A stretch of DNA of 64,000 nt from Paenibacillus sp. GSMTC-2017 (GCF_016019935.1 NZ_JAECMT010000006.1:29367-93366), one strand, 5' to 3'. Positions 7,959 to 16,542 are shown, counted from the stretch's first letter. The notes: generated by a model from the letters alone, not told the origin. Numbers and translations are program-made.

Positions 7959-8783
7959 GTGTTAAAAATATTTTCGCATCGATTGCTTACTCACGACACG
8001 ATTATTGAATTATTGCCTGACATTAATCCAGAACAGAATTTACTTTTTTATAGTTATTTAACGCAACATAAGGAGAAGGCTCAATATAGTTGTCAATTTA
8101 TTAATAGCAAACTTACAGCCGTATTAGCTTATCTTAGTGGACTTTCCTTTCCTGCATTTTCTTTCTTTCGAGTTGAAGAGCAGGACATCTTTTTTCCAGA
8201 ACTAATTGCTTTTACAAGAGAAACGATCAAACTTGATGAAAGTGCTGTTTGTGGCACGATACTCTGTCAACGAGACCTTAAACTTTTTCAATCCTTTGAT
8301 CTCATCAAAGGGATTCCTCAGCGCTTTTTAACAATGAAGCATCAGAATGATTCAAAACTCCTTGAATCTAACATTGCCAAAAAGATAAGTGAAAATGAAT
8401 ATGCTAAGGTGATTGATTTTTTACATAGTAGTGAAATGAGGTTTTTTACTAGAAGTGAGTTAGAGTACTATCCTTTTATCGGAATAAAAGAAGGAGAGGA
8501 CTTCATAGCTGTGGGAGGTTTCCATTTTTATGATTCACAGTTAGTTGAGCTTGGGAACATTGTTACAAGATTAGATTATAGAGGAAGAGGATTAGCTAAG
8601 CGCCTAACAAGTGAATTGACACGTCTAGGTAAAAAACGTTCACCAGATGTCTATCTGGGCGTATTAGCTAATAACTTACCTGCTGTTTGCGTATATGAAG
8701 GCTTGGGATATCAAACAACAATGGAACTTTCCATTGTGAATTTCACTTTATCTAAAACACAAATTATATGTCATTATTATTGA
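7959..8783 (+). CDS. GNAT-family N-acetyltransferase (two-part, about 270 residues)
   Basis: The C-terminal half carries the GNAT motif A, VTRLDYRGRGLAKRLTSEL, followed by LGVLANNLPAVCVYEGLGY. The N-terminal half is unusual and may be a degenerate second acetyltransferase lobe. The substrate is unknown. The start is uncertain: the GTG at 7959 overlaps the GGGGAGG ribosome site (7953-7959), so translation may begin a few codons later at a rare codon such as ATA (7968). The gene is alone, and a palindromic repeat follows its stop. Confidence 0.7.
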   Translation: MLKIFSHRLLTHDTIIELLPDINPEQNLLFYSYLTQHKEKAQYSCQFINSKLTAVLAYLSGLSFPAFSFFRVEEQDIFFPELIAFTRETIKLDESAVCGTILCQRDLKLFQSFDLIKGIPQRFLTMKHQNDSKLLESNIAKKISENEYAKVIDFLHSSEMRFFTRSELEYYPFIGIKEGEDFIAVGGFHFYDSQLVELGNIVTRLDYRGRGLAKRLTSELTRLGKKRSPDVYLGVLANNLPAVCVYEGLGYQTTMELSIVNFTLSKTQIICHYY

Positions 8784-8921
8784 GTTAACGGAGAATGTTA
8801 ATTGCACGACTACAGCAGTAGTCGAAGACTTTATTTTTCTATTCCAGATTCCTGTCTGCTTCTTTTAATGGATTAGACCGGTAACCTCCTATTGCGTTAA
8901 CTGGCAAGTTAGCGTAATAGG
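8783..8921 (+). repeat. Intergenic repeat, copy C, with two extra hairpins
   Basis: The stretch contains a decayed member of the same family, with GAGTTAACGG at the start and GACTTTATTTTTCT plus GCTTCTTTTAATGG later. It also holds two cleaner hairpins: CGACTAC/GTAGTCG (8807-8824) and a 14-bp stem with two mismatches (8888-8901 with 8908-8921). It lies between convergent genes and may terminate both. Confidence 0.55.
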
Positions 8922-8960
8922 AGAATGGTACAGAATCGCTCCAGCTTCACGGGAGATTGT

Positions 8961-10046
8961 TTACTTTGCCATTGGCTTTCCATATCTCACTAAAACATGC
9001 CAAAGTAATTTTAATTCTTGCAGAACTTCGTTGTAGGTTCCTCTATCGCTCCAATTACTTGGATTTTGTTTCAAGTCCCTAGCTGCAGAGCCGATCATAT
9101 TTACATCAATGTACTCATTTTGCGCAATTCTTTTGGCGAGTGAAGGCATCGATGGGCCTCTAAAATGGATAGGAACCTCATCAACCAAAAGATTAAAGCC
9201 CATGTGCCAGTAAAGATCAATTGAATATTTTAAACATATTTGTTCTAAGATTCGTCCTGTATGGGTGCCCTTAAATGATGGATCGGCAACAAGTATCTTT
9301 ACGTGTTCTTTCAGAAAAATATCACCATGAACCTGAGCTTCGATATAGTGGTCAAGATTTCGGTTTGACTCTTTATTTGATGGATTTTGGAATGGTTTCT
9401 CCAGATTGATGAGCATATGGTCGATTAACTTTCGAACCGTCAGATTTCTTTCACCAATGGCAAAATCACTATAAAACGCATCCCTCATGAGCGCAGCCAA
9501 AATGAGGTCAAATTCTTCATACGTCCCTTTTTCCTCGGGGTCTTGGTGAGAATCTAAATAAGTATACGTGCACCGATGAGAGAGTTCAGGGGATAAAAGG
9601 AAATAGCATGATCCAAAACGTGGAGCAGGTCCATCGGGATGTAACATAACATTGAGCGCTCCATACTTGGGCCGTTCGCTATTGGTGGAGCCATTTATTT
9701 GATACGCTCCGCCAAACATTTTATTTTCCCAAACGTCACGTTCACCACCTGGAAATGCTGATACACTTCCATTCGATAGAAATGTCTCAAACTGGCTTTT
9801 ATAAACCCCTTGCTCAAGTAGTGCTTCAGCAACGCTTTTCATGGACGGATCTAATCGATCTGGGTGAAAGTGTAGTGCAATACTAGCGTGGGATTTTAGT
9901 TTAGCGACAGCCTCTTCAAATGTTTTCAGCTCTATGCTGGACACTCGAAGGATTTCTTTAATTGTTAGCTCCGTCTCATTTTTGCGGCTTCTTGCATAAT
10001 TTGTTATACACTCTTGAGCTAATTTCTGAGACCTGGATAATTTCAT
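8961..10046 (-). CDS. DUF3626 domain-containing protein
   Basis: About 361 residues. Recognisable family segments are LHFHPDR, YKSQFETFLSNGSVSAFPGG, WENKMFGGAY, PKYGALNVMLHPDGPAPRFG and a conserved C-terminal region around MGFNLLVDEVPIHFRGPSMP. The family has no agreed function; clustering of His, Asp and Arg residues (HFHPDR) looks enzymatic, which is inference. The start was set at the ATG at 10046, with a GGGAAGGAA stretch upstream at a rather long spacing. The in-frame ATG at 10088 has no visible ribosome site. No signal peptide or membrane segment is seen. Confidence 0.7.
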   Translation of the reverse strand: MKLSRSQKLAQECITNYARSRKNETELTIKEILRVSSIELKTFEEAVAKLKSHASIALHFHPDRLDPSMKSVAEALLEQGVYKSQFETFLSNGSVSAFPGGERDVWENKMFGGAYQINGSTNSERPKYGALNVMLHPDGPAPRFGSCYFLLSPELSHRCTYTYLDSHQDPEEKGTYEEFDLILAALMRDAFYSDFAIGERNLTVRKLIDHMLINLEKPFQNPSNKESNRNLDHYIEAQVHGDIFLKEHVKILVADPSFKGTHTGRILEQICLKYSIDLYWHMGFNLLVDEVPIHFRGPSMPSLAKRIAQNEYIDVNMIGSAARDLKQNPSNWSDRGTYNEVLQELKLLWHVLVRYGKPMAK

Positions 10047-10226
10047 GGGCAGAAGAGTTCCTTCCCTTTTTATAGAATCATAATACATGAGGGGCAGTAT
10101 CGGAAATAGCAGATTATTATTTTAATTTGAACTTCAGAAAGCTTCACTTCTTAATATGTCAAATTTTTATCCATGTTGAAAAAAGATATGTTATAGTAAA
10201 TTAATTCCAAATATAGGAGGATGTCT

Positions 10227-10595
10227 ATGAAAAAGAGATTAACAATTTTCGGCCTTTCTTTATTTATCTTATTGTTTGGAATGAGTGTTGTTTCAGCTAA
10301 CTCTGGAGTTGCTTCCTTGTATGTTCAAGCTGGAAATTCTGCGACTGCAAGCCCGGTTGAAGGTTTAGGTAATTACGGCCATTTAGCCGTACAAGCGCAT
10401 GGATCTGGCCCCGTATATGTGACTATACAGGAGGTTTGCGGAACTTCATCTAGTTTATATTATGAACTTACTGTGAATTCAGGAATAAGTGCAGATTTCA
10501 TTATCTTGAATGCAGGCTGCACGTATACATTAACTCTCAAAAACGATAGTCCTTCTCATGCAGCATCGGCTGTGCTTCGTAATGAGCCACTATAA
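10227..10595 (+). CDS. Small secreted protein, function unknown
   Basis: A 122-residue product with a clear signal peptide: MKKR, then a hydrophobic stretch to VVSANSG, with cleavage likely after residues SA or SAN. The mature part of about 95 residues is rich in Ser, Gly, Val and Thr and contains two Cys (VCGTSS and NAGCTYTL), suggesting a small disulphide-bonded beta domain. The ATG at 10227 is preferred over the one at 10221 because AGGAGG ends at 10220, 6 bp before it. A strong terminator follows. It does not match a family I know. Confidence 0.65.
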   Translation: MKKRLTIFGLSLFILLFGMSVVSANSGVASLYVQAGNSATASPVEGLGNYGHLAVQAHGSGPVYVTIQEVCGTSSSLYYELTVNSGISADFIILNAGCTYTLTLKNDSPSHAASAVLRNEPL

Positions 10596-10620
10596 TTAAA
10601 CGCAACAATATTACATTCTA

Positions 10621-10649
10621 AAAACACCTTGATAAAAGGTGTTTTTTTA
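10621..10649 (+). terminator. Rho-independent terminator
   Basis: The stem AAAACACCTT/AAGGTGTTTT closes on a short GATA loop and continues into a T run. It ends the transcript of the small secreted protein gene. Confidence 0.85.
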
Positions 10650-10723
10650 TATTCCTACAAGAAAAAGCGACTTCCGTGGCTTCAATAAGTTAACGGGAAG
10701 TTTTCGCTAACTGGAAATGAATG

Positions 10724-10767
10724 TTGTTTTTATATACCCACTATTATATAATGAGTAAAAACTCATT
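10724..10767 (+). promoter_or_regulatory. Promoter and TetR operator
   Basis: TTGTTT (10724-10729), a 17-bp spacer and TATAAT (10747-10752) form a good housekeeping promoter. AATGAGTAAAAACTCATT (10750-10767) is a palindrome with 7-bp arms that overlaps the -10 and the transcription start. That is the expected place for autorepression by the TetR protein encoded immediately downstream. Confidence 0.75.
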
Positions 10768-10789
10768 CATTAAAAAGGGGGAGATTCAA

Positions 10790-11401
10790 TTGCCGCGCAG
10801 CAAGCAACAGTTTGAAGAAATGCGTATTGCCACTAGGGAAAAAATCCATTCAGCTGCGATGCAGCTATTTGTTCATCAAGGTTTCGGTTCGACGAATGTT
10901 CAAGATATCGCGGATACAGCTGGAATTAGTATTGGTCTGCTCTATCGTCATTACAAAACGAAGGATCAGTTATTTAACGAATTGGTTGCCTACTCGGTTG
11001 AAGGATTGAAACGTAATATTACATTCTTTGAATCCGATCAATCCCCTAAAAAGTTAATGGTACAGTTTGTGGACAAAGTCTACACTGACATGATCAATGG
11101 GGAGGAACTAGCCCATCTACTGATTCTTATTAATCAATCGCTATTAGCTGGTGCTGCCACAGCTTCAAAACATTATGAAGAGATGCTCCAGATAAATGCC
11201 AGGCTGCGTGATTCTACGGCACAGCTCATACGAAAGGGTCAGCAGCTCGGGGAGTTCTATTCGGGTGATGCCCAGGAAATGGCTACTCTTTTTTATGCAT
11301 CGATTCAAGGCTTGGCTCAAATGAAAGTATTACTAAAGAGCAACTTTACCATGCCCTCACCATCTATCCTCACTGCATTTCTATTGAAGGAAAGGAAGTG
11401 A
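10790..11401 (+). CDS. TetR/AcrR-family transcriptional regulator
   Basis: A 203-residue regulator. The N-terminal DNA-binding domain reads IHSAAMQLFVHQGFGSTNV followed by the recognition region ISIGLLYRHYKTKDQLF. The C-terminal ligand-binding domain is all-helical. The start is taken as TTG at 10790, because GGGGGAG lies 7 bp upstream and the family commonly begins PRSKEQFEEM. The longer upstream frame runs through the promoter and operator. It probably represses itself and the acetyltransferase gene that follows after 7 bp. Confidence 0.85.
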   Translation: MPRSKQQFEEMRIATREKIHSAAMQLFVHQGFGSTNVQDIADTAGISIGLLYRHYKTKDQLFNELVAYSVEGLKRNITFFESDQSPKKLMVQFVDKVYTDMINGEELAHLLILINQSLLAGAATASKHYEEMLQINARLRDSTAQLIRKGQQLGEFYSGDAQEMATLFYASIQGLAQMKVLLKSNFTMPSPSILTAFLLKERK

Positions 11402-11408
11402 TCATGTC

Positions 11409-12002
11409 ATGATTAACGTGATTAGAGCTGATCAAGCTGAATTTGATGTAAGGCGAGGAGTATCTGAAATCTTTGCAGAGGGATTCACACAGTGGCTAGG
11501 TTTTTTCTCTAAGGATCCGAAAAGGATTGCCGCAGCGTTCGCTCATACATTCGTTTTGGAGCAATTTTATGTGGCTCTATACAAGGGGCAAGTGGTAGGA
11601 ATGGCTGCTTGTACAGATGGAACTTCACTTTCGGTTAAACTGGATAAAAAGGAACTCCGCAAACATTTAGGCTTTTATAAAGGTACTATAGCCGGTATTT
11701 TCTTAAAAAAAGAATTTGAAACTGCCTTTGTTCTTCCTTCACCTGGTGTAGGATCCATTGAATTTGTAGGGACGGCCGCCGAATTCAGAGGGCAGGGGGT
11801 TGCTTCGCAACTGATCCGTCATATTCAAGAGCATGCACCATACGAGGTTTATTTGATTGAAGAAGTCGCAGATACCAATATTCCAGCGATGAAACTCTAT
11901 TATAAATTGGGTTTTGAAGAATACAAACGCAAGCAAATACCAATTAAACGAGCGAAGAAAATAGGGATTAATCACCTTGTATCTTTGAGATATTCGAAAT
12001 AA
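11409..12002 (+). CDS. GNAT-family N-acetyltransferase in TetR operon
   Basis: A 197-residue acetyltransferase with motif A in FVGTAAEFRGQGVASQLIRHI (about 116-136) and the C-terminal segment VADTNIPAMKLYYKLGFEEY. It lies 7 bp after the TetR gene, so both are probably co-transcribed and induced by the TetR ligand, perhaps the acetylation substrate. The ATG at 11409 is preceded by AAGGAAAGTG at a slightly long distance, with a two-codon start-stop (ATG TCA TGA) between them. The substrate cannot be read from sequence. Confidence 0.8.
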   Translation: MINVIRADQAEFDVRRGVSEIFAEGFTQWLGFFSKDPKRIAAAFAHTFVLEQFYVALYKGQVVGMAACTDGTSLSVKLDKKELRKHLGFYKGTIAGIFLKKEFETAFVLPSPGVGSIEFVGTAAEFRGQGVASQLIRHIQEHAPYEVYLIEEVADTNIPAMKLYYKLGFEEYKRKQIPIKRAKKIGINHLVSLRYSK

Positions 12003-12054
12003 TGTGCGTAATAAGTGTTATTATGTTGCCCGATGTTCAGTATTTATAAATGGA

Positions 12055-12090
12055 ACAAAAGAGGGAGAGAAAGTAACGTACCTATCTCCC
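12055..12090 (-). terminator. Leftward terminator of the secreted protein gene
   Basis: GGGAGA and TCTCCC arms (about 12062-12089) enclose a long loop. On the minus strand the stem is followed by CTCTTTTGTTC. It could end the gene at 12115-12585 and also meet rightward transcription of the acetyltransferase gene. Confidence 0.45.
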
Positions 12091-12114
12091 CGCGAATTCA
12101 CTTGCTATTCAAGA

Positions 12115-12585
12115 TTAATCATAGAACCATACATATGCCGACTTAGATCCTACAATATAAAATTCAGCCTTTCTGTTGTCTCCGTCCACAAATCCCCCAA
12201 TACCTCGCCAAACTGCACATTTGTCACTACCCGTTGCTACTCTTTTCACATAATCAGGAGGATTAGGCACAGAATCGGCCTCATACAAAGTATAGATATC
12301 GTGTACTGTTGAACAAACCCTAAAATCTCCTCCGGTAGAATTTACAGTAGGGGCACTAACATAAAAATTGGGTCCTAACCTCGTAAGTTGGTCTTCTCCA
12401 ATCCAATTCCACACGCCATCTCCGGCTTGGGGAGTTGCAGGCGAATTTCCTACTGCGCTTGCTGTTGATAAAGGAATCATTAGTATGAATACTAATAGCA
12501 TCAAATAGATTCTTGTCCTTGTCCCTCTGCGCAAACTCAAAATATCAAAAAACCTCCTAGCAGCATTTTGTTGCAAATCTTTCAC
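12115..12585 (-). CDS. Secreted protein, function unknown
   Basis: 156 residues from a GTG start. A basic stretch (SLRRGTRTR) is followed by a hydrophobic core and a probable cleavage site near STASA. The mature part of about 110 residues has two Cys and many aromatic residues and matches no family I recognise. Two AGGAGG sites occur. One is 9 bp before the GTG at 12585; the other lies inside the frame (plus 12553-12558), 12 bp before an in-frame TTG at 12540. The inner start would give a signal peptide of normal length. Confidence 0.6.
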   Translation of the reverse strand: MKDLQQNAARRFFDILSLRRGTRTRIYLMLLVFILMIPLSTASAVGNSPATPQAGDGVWNWIGEDQLTRLGPNFYVSAPTVNSTGGDFRVCSTVHDIYTLYEADSVPNPPDYVKRVATGSDKCAVWRGIGGFVDGDNRKAEFYIVGSKSAYVWFYD

Positions 12586-12753
12586 ATCAATCTACCTCCT
12601 AGAAATATTTTGTTTTACACTCAGAGTATATCAGTAGAGTTAACTGATTTACATAAACTTTGGATAATTTAGGCATGTATTTCTTCCTGCTCAAGTTATT
12701 AGCACATGAAAGTCCAGCTCAAGTATGCTAACATCGTTCAAAATCTCCACTTG

Positions 12754-14247
12754 TTAGCTCCTTTTATGCAAAAGCTCAATTGTTTTCGTAGCGACACGGT
12801 CATGAAATTCCCGATCATGTTCCACGAACACAATGGTCGGTGCGTACTCAAGCAGCAGCTCCTCAATCTGCATTCGGGAAATCACATCGACAAAGTTGAG
12901 CGGTTCATCCCAAATATGCAAATGAGCTTCTTCACATAAACTCCTCGCGATTAAAACTTTTTTCTTCTGTCCTCCGCTAAAAGTCGACATATCCTTCTCG
13001 AACTGGACACGAGAGAAATCAAGTTTACGTAACACCGTCTTAAATAAACTTTCATCTATGCCGTGCTCTGCCGCATAATCAGAAAGCGATCCTCGAAGAT
13101 GGGAAGTAGTCTGTGATACATAGGAAATACGAAGCTGCGGCTCGGAGCGATAAGTGCCTGTATAATTTAGCGCCTCTCCTCTGAGCAAGCGAAGCAAGCT
13201 TGACTTGCCAGAACCGTTTGGGCCTGAAATGGCTATCCGATCTCCTCGTTCGATAGTTAAACTAACGTTTTCGGAAATTGGTTTTTCCCCATAGAAAATC
13301 GTAACGTCACTAAGTACTGCTAGTTCGGCTTTGGAATACACGAGCTGAGAGATGGCAAGGCTTTCTGACTGTTCAATATTATGGAGCAGCTTCGATTTCT
13401 CCTCTACAGCTGCATGTTGCCGTTGTTCGATAGATTTCGCGCGTTTCATCATTTTTGCTGCTTTGTGCCCGACGTAGCCTTTATCCAACTTGGAGCCGGA
13501 GTTTCGAGTTCCGTTTTTCGATTTTTCAATCTCGTGAGACCAGCCGCTCGTACGTTTGACAGAAGTAGATAGACGCTGAATATCCCTGTGCAGCTTATCA
13601 TTCTGTGCCAATTCGTAAGAGTCTTGACGAGTTTTATTTCTCCACCAACTAGAGAAGTTGCCTTTTTGGATATCAATGTTCGTTTTGTTAATTGATAAAA
13701 TATGATCGACACAGCGGTCGAGAAAATCCCGGTCATGTGAAACAAGAATAAACCCACGTTTCGTATTCAAATAATCGCCGACAAGCTTGCGAGCATGCAG
13801 GTCGAGATGGTTAGTCGGCTCGTCGATAAGCAGAAAACGATTGTCGTGTATAAACAGTACGGCAAGCAATACCTTCGTCTGCTCACCTTGGGAAAGTGAT
13901 TCGAATGGCCGATACATGACGTCTTCCGCAACTTTAAGCAGATTCAGCTCACGCATTAACTTCCAGTGCTCATAACCAGGTACGATCTCTTCAATAACAT
14001 CGACGGTCAAATATTCAGGATGTTCTACGGGAAACGGAAAATAATCAAAGTCTACCGGCGCGGAAATCGTGCCGCTGAATTCGTATTTCTTCAACAACAG
14101 GTTAAAGAATGTCGTTTTCCCTCGCCCATTCCTCCCTGTAAATCCTAACTTCCAATCGGTATCTATCTGAAAATGAACATTTTGAAAAATGGGGTCATAG
14201 CTGCCTGGGTAGGCAAAAGTGAGATTAGATACTTGTATAGCTGGCAT
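12754..14247 (-). CDS. ABC-F family ATPase, Lsa-like antibiotic resistance type
   Basis: A 497-residue protein with two ABC ATPase domains and no membrane segments. Domain 1 has Walker A GRNGRGKTT, signature LSQGEQTK and Walker B LLIDEPTNHLD. Domain 2 has GPNGSGKSS, FSGGQKKK and IWDEPLNFVDV. A charged linker, about residues 210-310, is the interdomain segment that reaches the ribosome in resistance ABC-F proteins. The Lsa-type features are the TDWKLGFTGRNGRGKTT opening and DEPLN in domain 2. Such proteins rescue ribosomes from lincosamides, pleuromutilins, streptogramin A or phenicols; the exact range here is unknown. The start at 14247 follows GAAAGGATG by a usual spacing. The leader looks like an attenuator. 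Confidence 0.85.
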   Translation of the reverse strand: MPAIQVSNLTFAYPGSYDPIFQNVHFQIDTDWKLGFTGRNGRGKTTFFNLLLKKYEFSGTISAPVDFDYFPFPVEHPEYLTVDVIEEIVPGYEHWKLMRELNLLKVAEDVMYRPFESLSQGEQTKVLLAVLFIHDNRFLLIDEPTNHLDLHARKLVGDYLNTKRGFILVSHDRDFLDRCVDHILSINKTNIDIQKGNFSSWWRNKTRQDSYELAQNDKLHRDIQRLSTSVKRTSGWSHEIEKSKNGTRNSGSKLDKGYVGHKAAKMMKRAKSIEQRQHAAVEEKSKLLHNIEQSESLAISQLVYSKAELAVLSDVTIFYGEKPISENVSLTIERGDRIAISGPNGSGKSSLLRLLRGEALNYTGTYRSEPQLRISYVSQTTSHLRGSLSDYAAEHGIDESLFKTVLRKLDFSRVQFEKDMSTFSGGQKKKVLIARSLCEEAHLHIWDEPLNFVDVISRMQIEELLLEYAPTIVFVEHDREFHDRVATKTIELLHKRS

Positions 14248-14269
14248 GGCTATCATCCTTTCGTATTGA

Positions 14270-14490
14270 AATAAAAAAGAGCCGCAAGAAAGGTGCATTC
14301 TTGCGACTCAAATCGATACGAGGAAATACGGCACCATATAAAGGTGCCGGATAACTGTCCGAATAGGGAGCGCAAACGAAGTGCAGATCTTTCTTGCAGA
14401 GACGAAATAAACAAACTACAGTCAATAACTGAGTCCGTTCTTTCCGATATCTCGCAGCAAGAAAGTTCTACATGTATCCGTTCAGCTCCC
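14270..14490 (-). promoter_or_regulatory. Leader with competing hairpins (transcription attenuator) of the ABC-F gene
   Basis: Four minus-strand segments can pair in alternative ways. Segment 1 is CTTTCTTGC (14465-14457), segment 2 GCAAGAAAG (14397-14389), segment 3 CGCAAGAA (14305-14298) and segment 4 CTTTCTTGCG (14292-14283). Pair 3:4 followed by CTCTTTTTT is a rho-independent terminator only some 25-35 bases before the ABC-F start. Pair 2:4 (9 of 9) would prevent it, and pair 1:2 (9 of 9) would free segment 4 to terminate. A minimal ORF, ATG TAG (14473-14468), sits directly before segment 1, with GGGAGC upstream. A ribosome stalled there would cover segment 1 and favour readthrough. Confidence 0.7.
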
Positions 14491-14750
14491 ATCATTTAAA
14501 TTACGTACAGCTTAGCATAAACGCCATTTAACTACAATACGCTACACAGCTCAGTCACAGTCTAATGCTTAATTAAATCGTACAAAAATGTAGATTTGAA
14601 ATATAGTTGCACCATTTTATGCCATTATATATGATCATCTAATGGGGCGTTTTATGTCGAAAAGAAAAAACATCTTAGATTGAACGGAAGTTCTCGTTCC
14701 ATAAAAGCTCTAAATAATTTCTGAATTTATTGCATCGAGGGGATGGGGAA

Positions 14751-15596
14751 ATGAGCGATACAAGGACCAAATTGATGTTGGATTTGCAAAGAATTGAGAA
14801 TGATGAGTATCAGTTACGTGAAGGTGAGCAGCATCAAGATTTCTTACCTTTGTTACTTCAATACATTGGCGATCCTCAGCCAGAATTAAGGGACAACCTA
14901 ATTTATCCGATGTTTTATATGTGGATTAAGGAAGAGAATAGATTCAGTGGGGAGGAGTTGCGTAGTCTTGTAGCTGTTCTGACCGATGAGAATCATTTGT
15001 TCTATAATATTGGCATTGAGGATGATCAGTCAGTATTTACAAGGACATTCTCTGCCTTGCCTATTGCTTTGATTCTGCAACGCCACAGACAGAATCCATT
15101 GTTCAATAAAGCGGGAATTAAGCAATTAATGAATGCAATGCTCCGTTATTTTAATGAGGAGAAGGATCTGCGAGGTTACCTTCCAGTAGGAGGCTGGGCT
15201 CACAGCGCGTCTCACGGTGCGGATGTTTTTGTAGAGCTGGTTCAGTGCGAGGAGAGCAGCGCCGAAATGCTGCGTGAGGTTCTTGTCGCTATTTCTAGCA
15301 TTCTACATAATGGTAGACATATTTTTAGCGATGAAGATGATGAGAGGTTAGTCAACATCGTGGATACGATGATGAACAAAGAGTTACTTCCACATCAAGA
15401 AATCGCTGATTGGATTAGCGGCTTAGCGCAATGCTGCGATTTGCCGAGAAGTCGCAGTCAGATGATTGCTCGCGTGAACAGTAAAAATTTTGTGCGCAGT
15501 CTCTACTTCAGAAGGGGACATGATAGCCGAGGAAATGAGCTTAACACTGTCATGCTTAGTACTGAGGTGAAATTAAACAGATCTTCTATCCGTTAA
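14751..15596 (+). CDS. DUF2785-family protein
   Basis: A 281-residue soluble helical protein. Family hallmarks include the region YNIGIEDDQSVFTRTFSAL and RGYLPVGGWAHSASHGADV in the middle of the chain, where conserved Trp, His and Asp cluster. No reaction is assigned to the family. The ATG at 14751 is chosen because GAGGGGATGGGG precedes it; the frame extends upstream to 14730. The gene stands alone with a terminator-like hairpin after it. Confidence 0.7.
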   Translation: MSDTRTKLMLDLQRIENDEYQLREGEQHQDFLPLLLQYIGDPQPELRDNLIYPMFYMWIKEENRFSGEELRSLVAVLTDENHLFYNIGIEDDQSVFTRTFSALPIALILQRHRQNPLFNKAGIKQLMNAMLRYFNEEKDLRGYLPVGGWAHSASHGADVFVELVQCEESSAEMLREVLVAISSILHNGRHIFSDEDDERLVNIVDTMMNKELLPHQEIADWISGLAQCCDLPRSRSQMIARVNSKNFVRSLYFRRGHDSRGNELNTVMLSTEVKLNRSSIR

Positions 15597-15602
15597 AGGA
15601 TT

Positions 15603-15654
15603 AGAGGGGCAGTCCCAAAAGCCATGGAAAATTGGCTGAGGGATCGCCCCTTTT
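15603..15654 (+). terminator. Terminator-like hairpin with GTCCCAAAA motif
   Basis: GGGGCAGTCCC near the start can pair with GGGATCGCCCC at the end, followed by TTTTAT. The GTCCCAAAAGCCAT core recurs at 43070-43083, and GTCCCAAAA also at 18067, so it may be a shared terminator type. Confidence 0.6.
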
Positions 15655-15794
15655 ATGTAAAGAAAAAAGCTACCCTTTGGCGAAATGGAAGTACCACCTA
15701 CCACACACAAAAGGAGAGGCATAAAGGGCAGTTTAGTGTGATCAAGTATGTGGAAAGATACTGAAACAATCGTGTTTTTAATTGGAGGAACATT

Positions 15795-16409
15795 ATGATT
15801 GGTTCAGCGGAAATAAACAAAGTTATACGAGAGATAATTACTCCTGTACTTAAGCAAAATGGATTGACTAAGGTTCAGACGAGAAATAATTGGGGGTGGC
15901 ATAATGATTGCATTTGGGTGCTTCATATTCGTTCCGTGGGCAACTACTTTTCACTGATTACAGGATGGACGCCATCATCAATTGTCGTAGAAATAGGCAT
16001 CTATTATGCCTTTATACTGTCAGAACAGGATATTAAAGCTGATAATAAAGCTAGACTCCTGCCTAAAGTACATGAGTGTCACATTCGAACAGAATTAACT
16101 TGTTCATTAGACCAATCAAACTACACCAAATGTTTAGAAAATCCTACTGAAAAAAGAACTGATATCTGGTGGATTGAACCTGATGGGAGCAATATTGAAG
16201 TAGTAGGAGCTAATATTAGGGATGTTTTTCTTGAACACGGCTTAAGTTGGTTTGAAAAATTTACTGATTTGCGCGAAGCATTTTCTAAGATTGAGGAGGA
16301 AAATAACTCGTATAACAAATTCTACAAAGCTAAATACTTCGCCCAACATATAAATGACTTAGATAAATTCAAAGAATACAGTATGATGCTTGAAGAATGT
16401 AGAGGTTAG
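15795..16409 (+). CDS. DUF4304-family protein
   Basis: 204 residues. The N-terminal part (IREIITPVLKQNGLTKVQTR, then WVLHIRSVGNYFSLITGWTP) matches the DUF4304 pattern of small proteins with a beta-sheet core and conserved Gly and Trp residues. Some members occur near polymorphic toxin and immunity loci, but no toxin gene is visible here. The ATG at 15795 follows TTGGAGGAAC. No membrane segments. A palindromic repeat starts just after the stop. Confidence 0.6.
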   Translation: MIGSAEINKVIREIITPVLKQNGLTKVQTRNNWGWHNDCIWVLHIRSVGNYFSLITGWTPSSIVVEIGIYYAFILSEQDIKADNKARLLPKVHECHIRTELTCSLDQSNYTKCLENPTEKRTDIWWIEPDGSNIEVVGANIRDVFLEHGLSWFEKFTDLREAFSKIEEENNSYNKFYKAKYFAQHINDLDKFKEYSMMLEECRG

Positions 16410-16412
16410 GGC

Positions 16413-16542
16413 ATTTAACTAACGGGACACGTTAGTTAAATAAAACATCGACAGTCTATGATTTTATTTTCTCGTACACGATTAAGACTCCTAACTGCCA
16501 AGCTTGTCTACCAAGAGAATTATCCTTGGAGGCAAGCTTTTT
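16413..16542 (+). repeat. Two-hairpin intergenic repeat, copy D, followed by a terminator
   Basis: Hairpin 1 is a perfect 12-bp stem, ATTTAACTAACG (16413-16424) with CGTTAGTTAAAT (16430-16441), and a 5-nt loop. The second hairpin is decayed (GACAGTCTATGATTTTATTTTC). A separate hairpin at about 16500-16542 (AAGCTTG through CTTGGAGGCAAGCTTTTT) has a T tail and is a likely rightward terminator. Confidence 0.7.

Noticed and set aside
12004..12312. 102-residue plus-strand frame
   Set aside because: It runs antisense through the secreted protein gene and its terminator and has no family pattern.
14225..14495. Minus-strand frames of 66 and 80 residues upstream of the ABC-F gene
   Set aside because: They read through the attenuator hairpins and overlap the ABC-F start; the leader is better explained as regulatory RNA.
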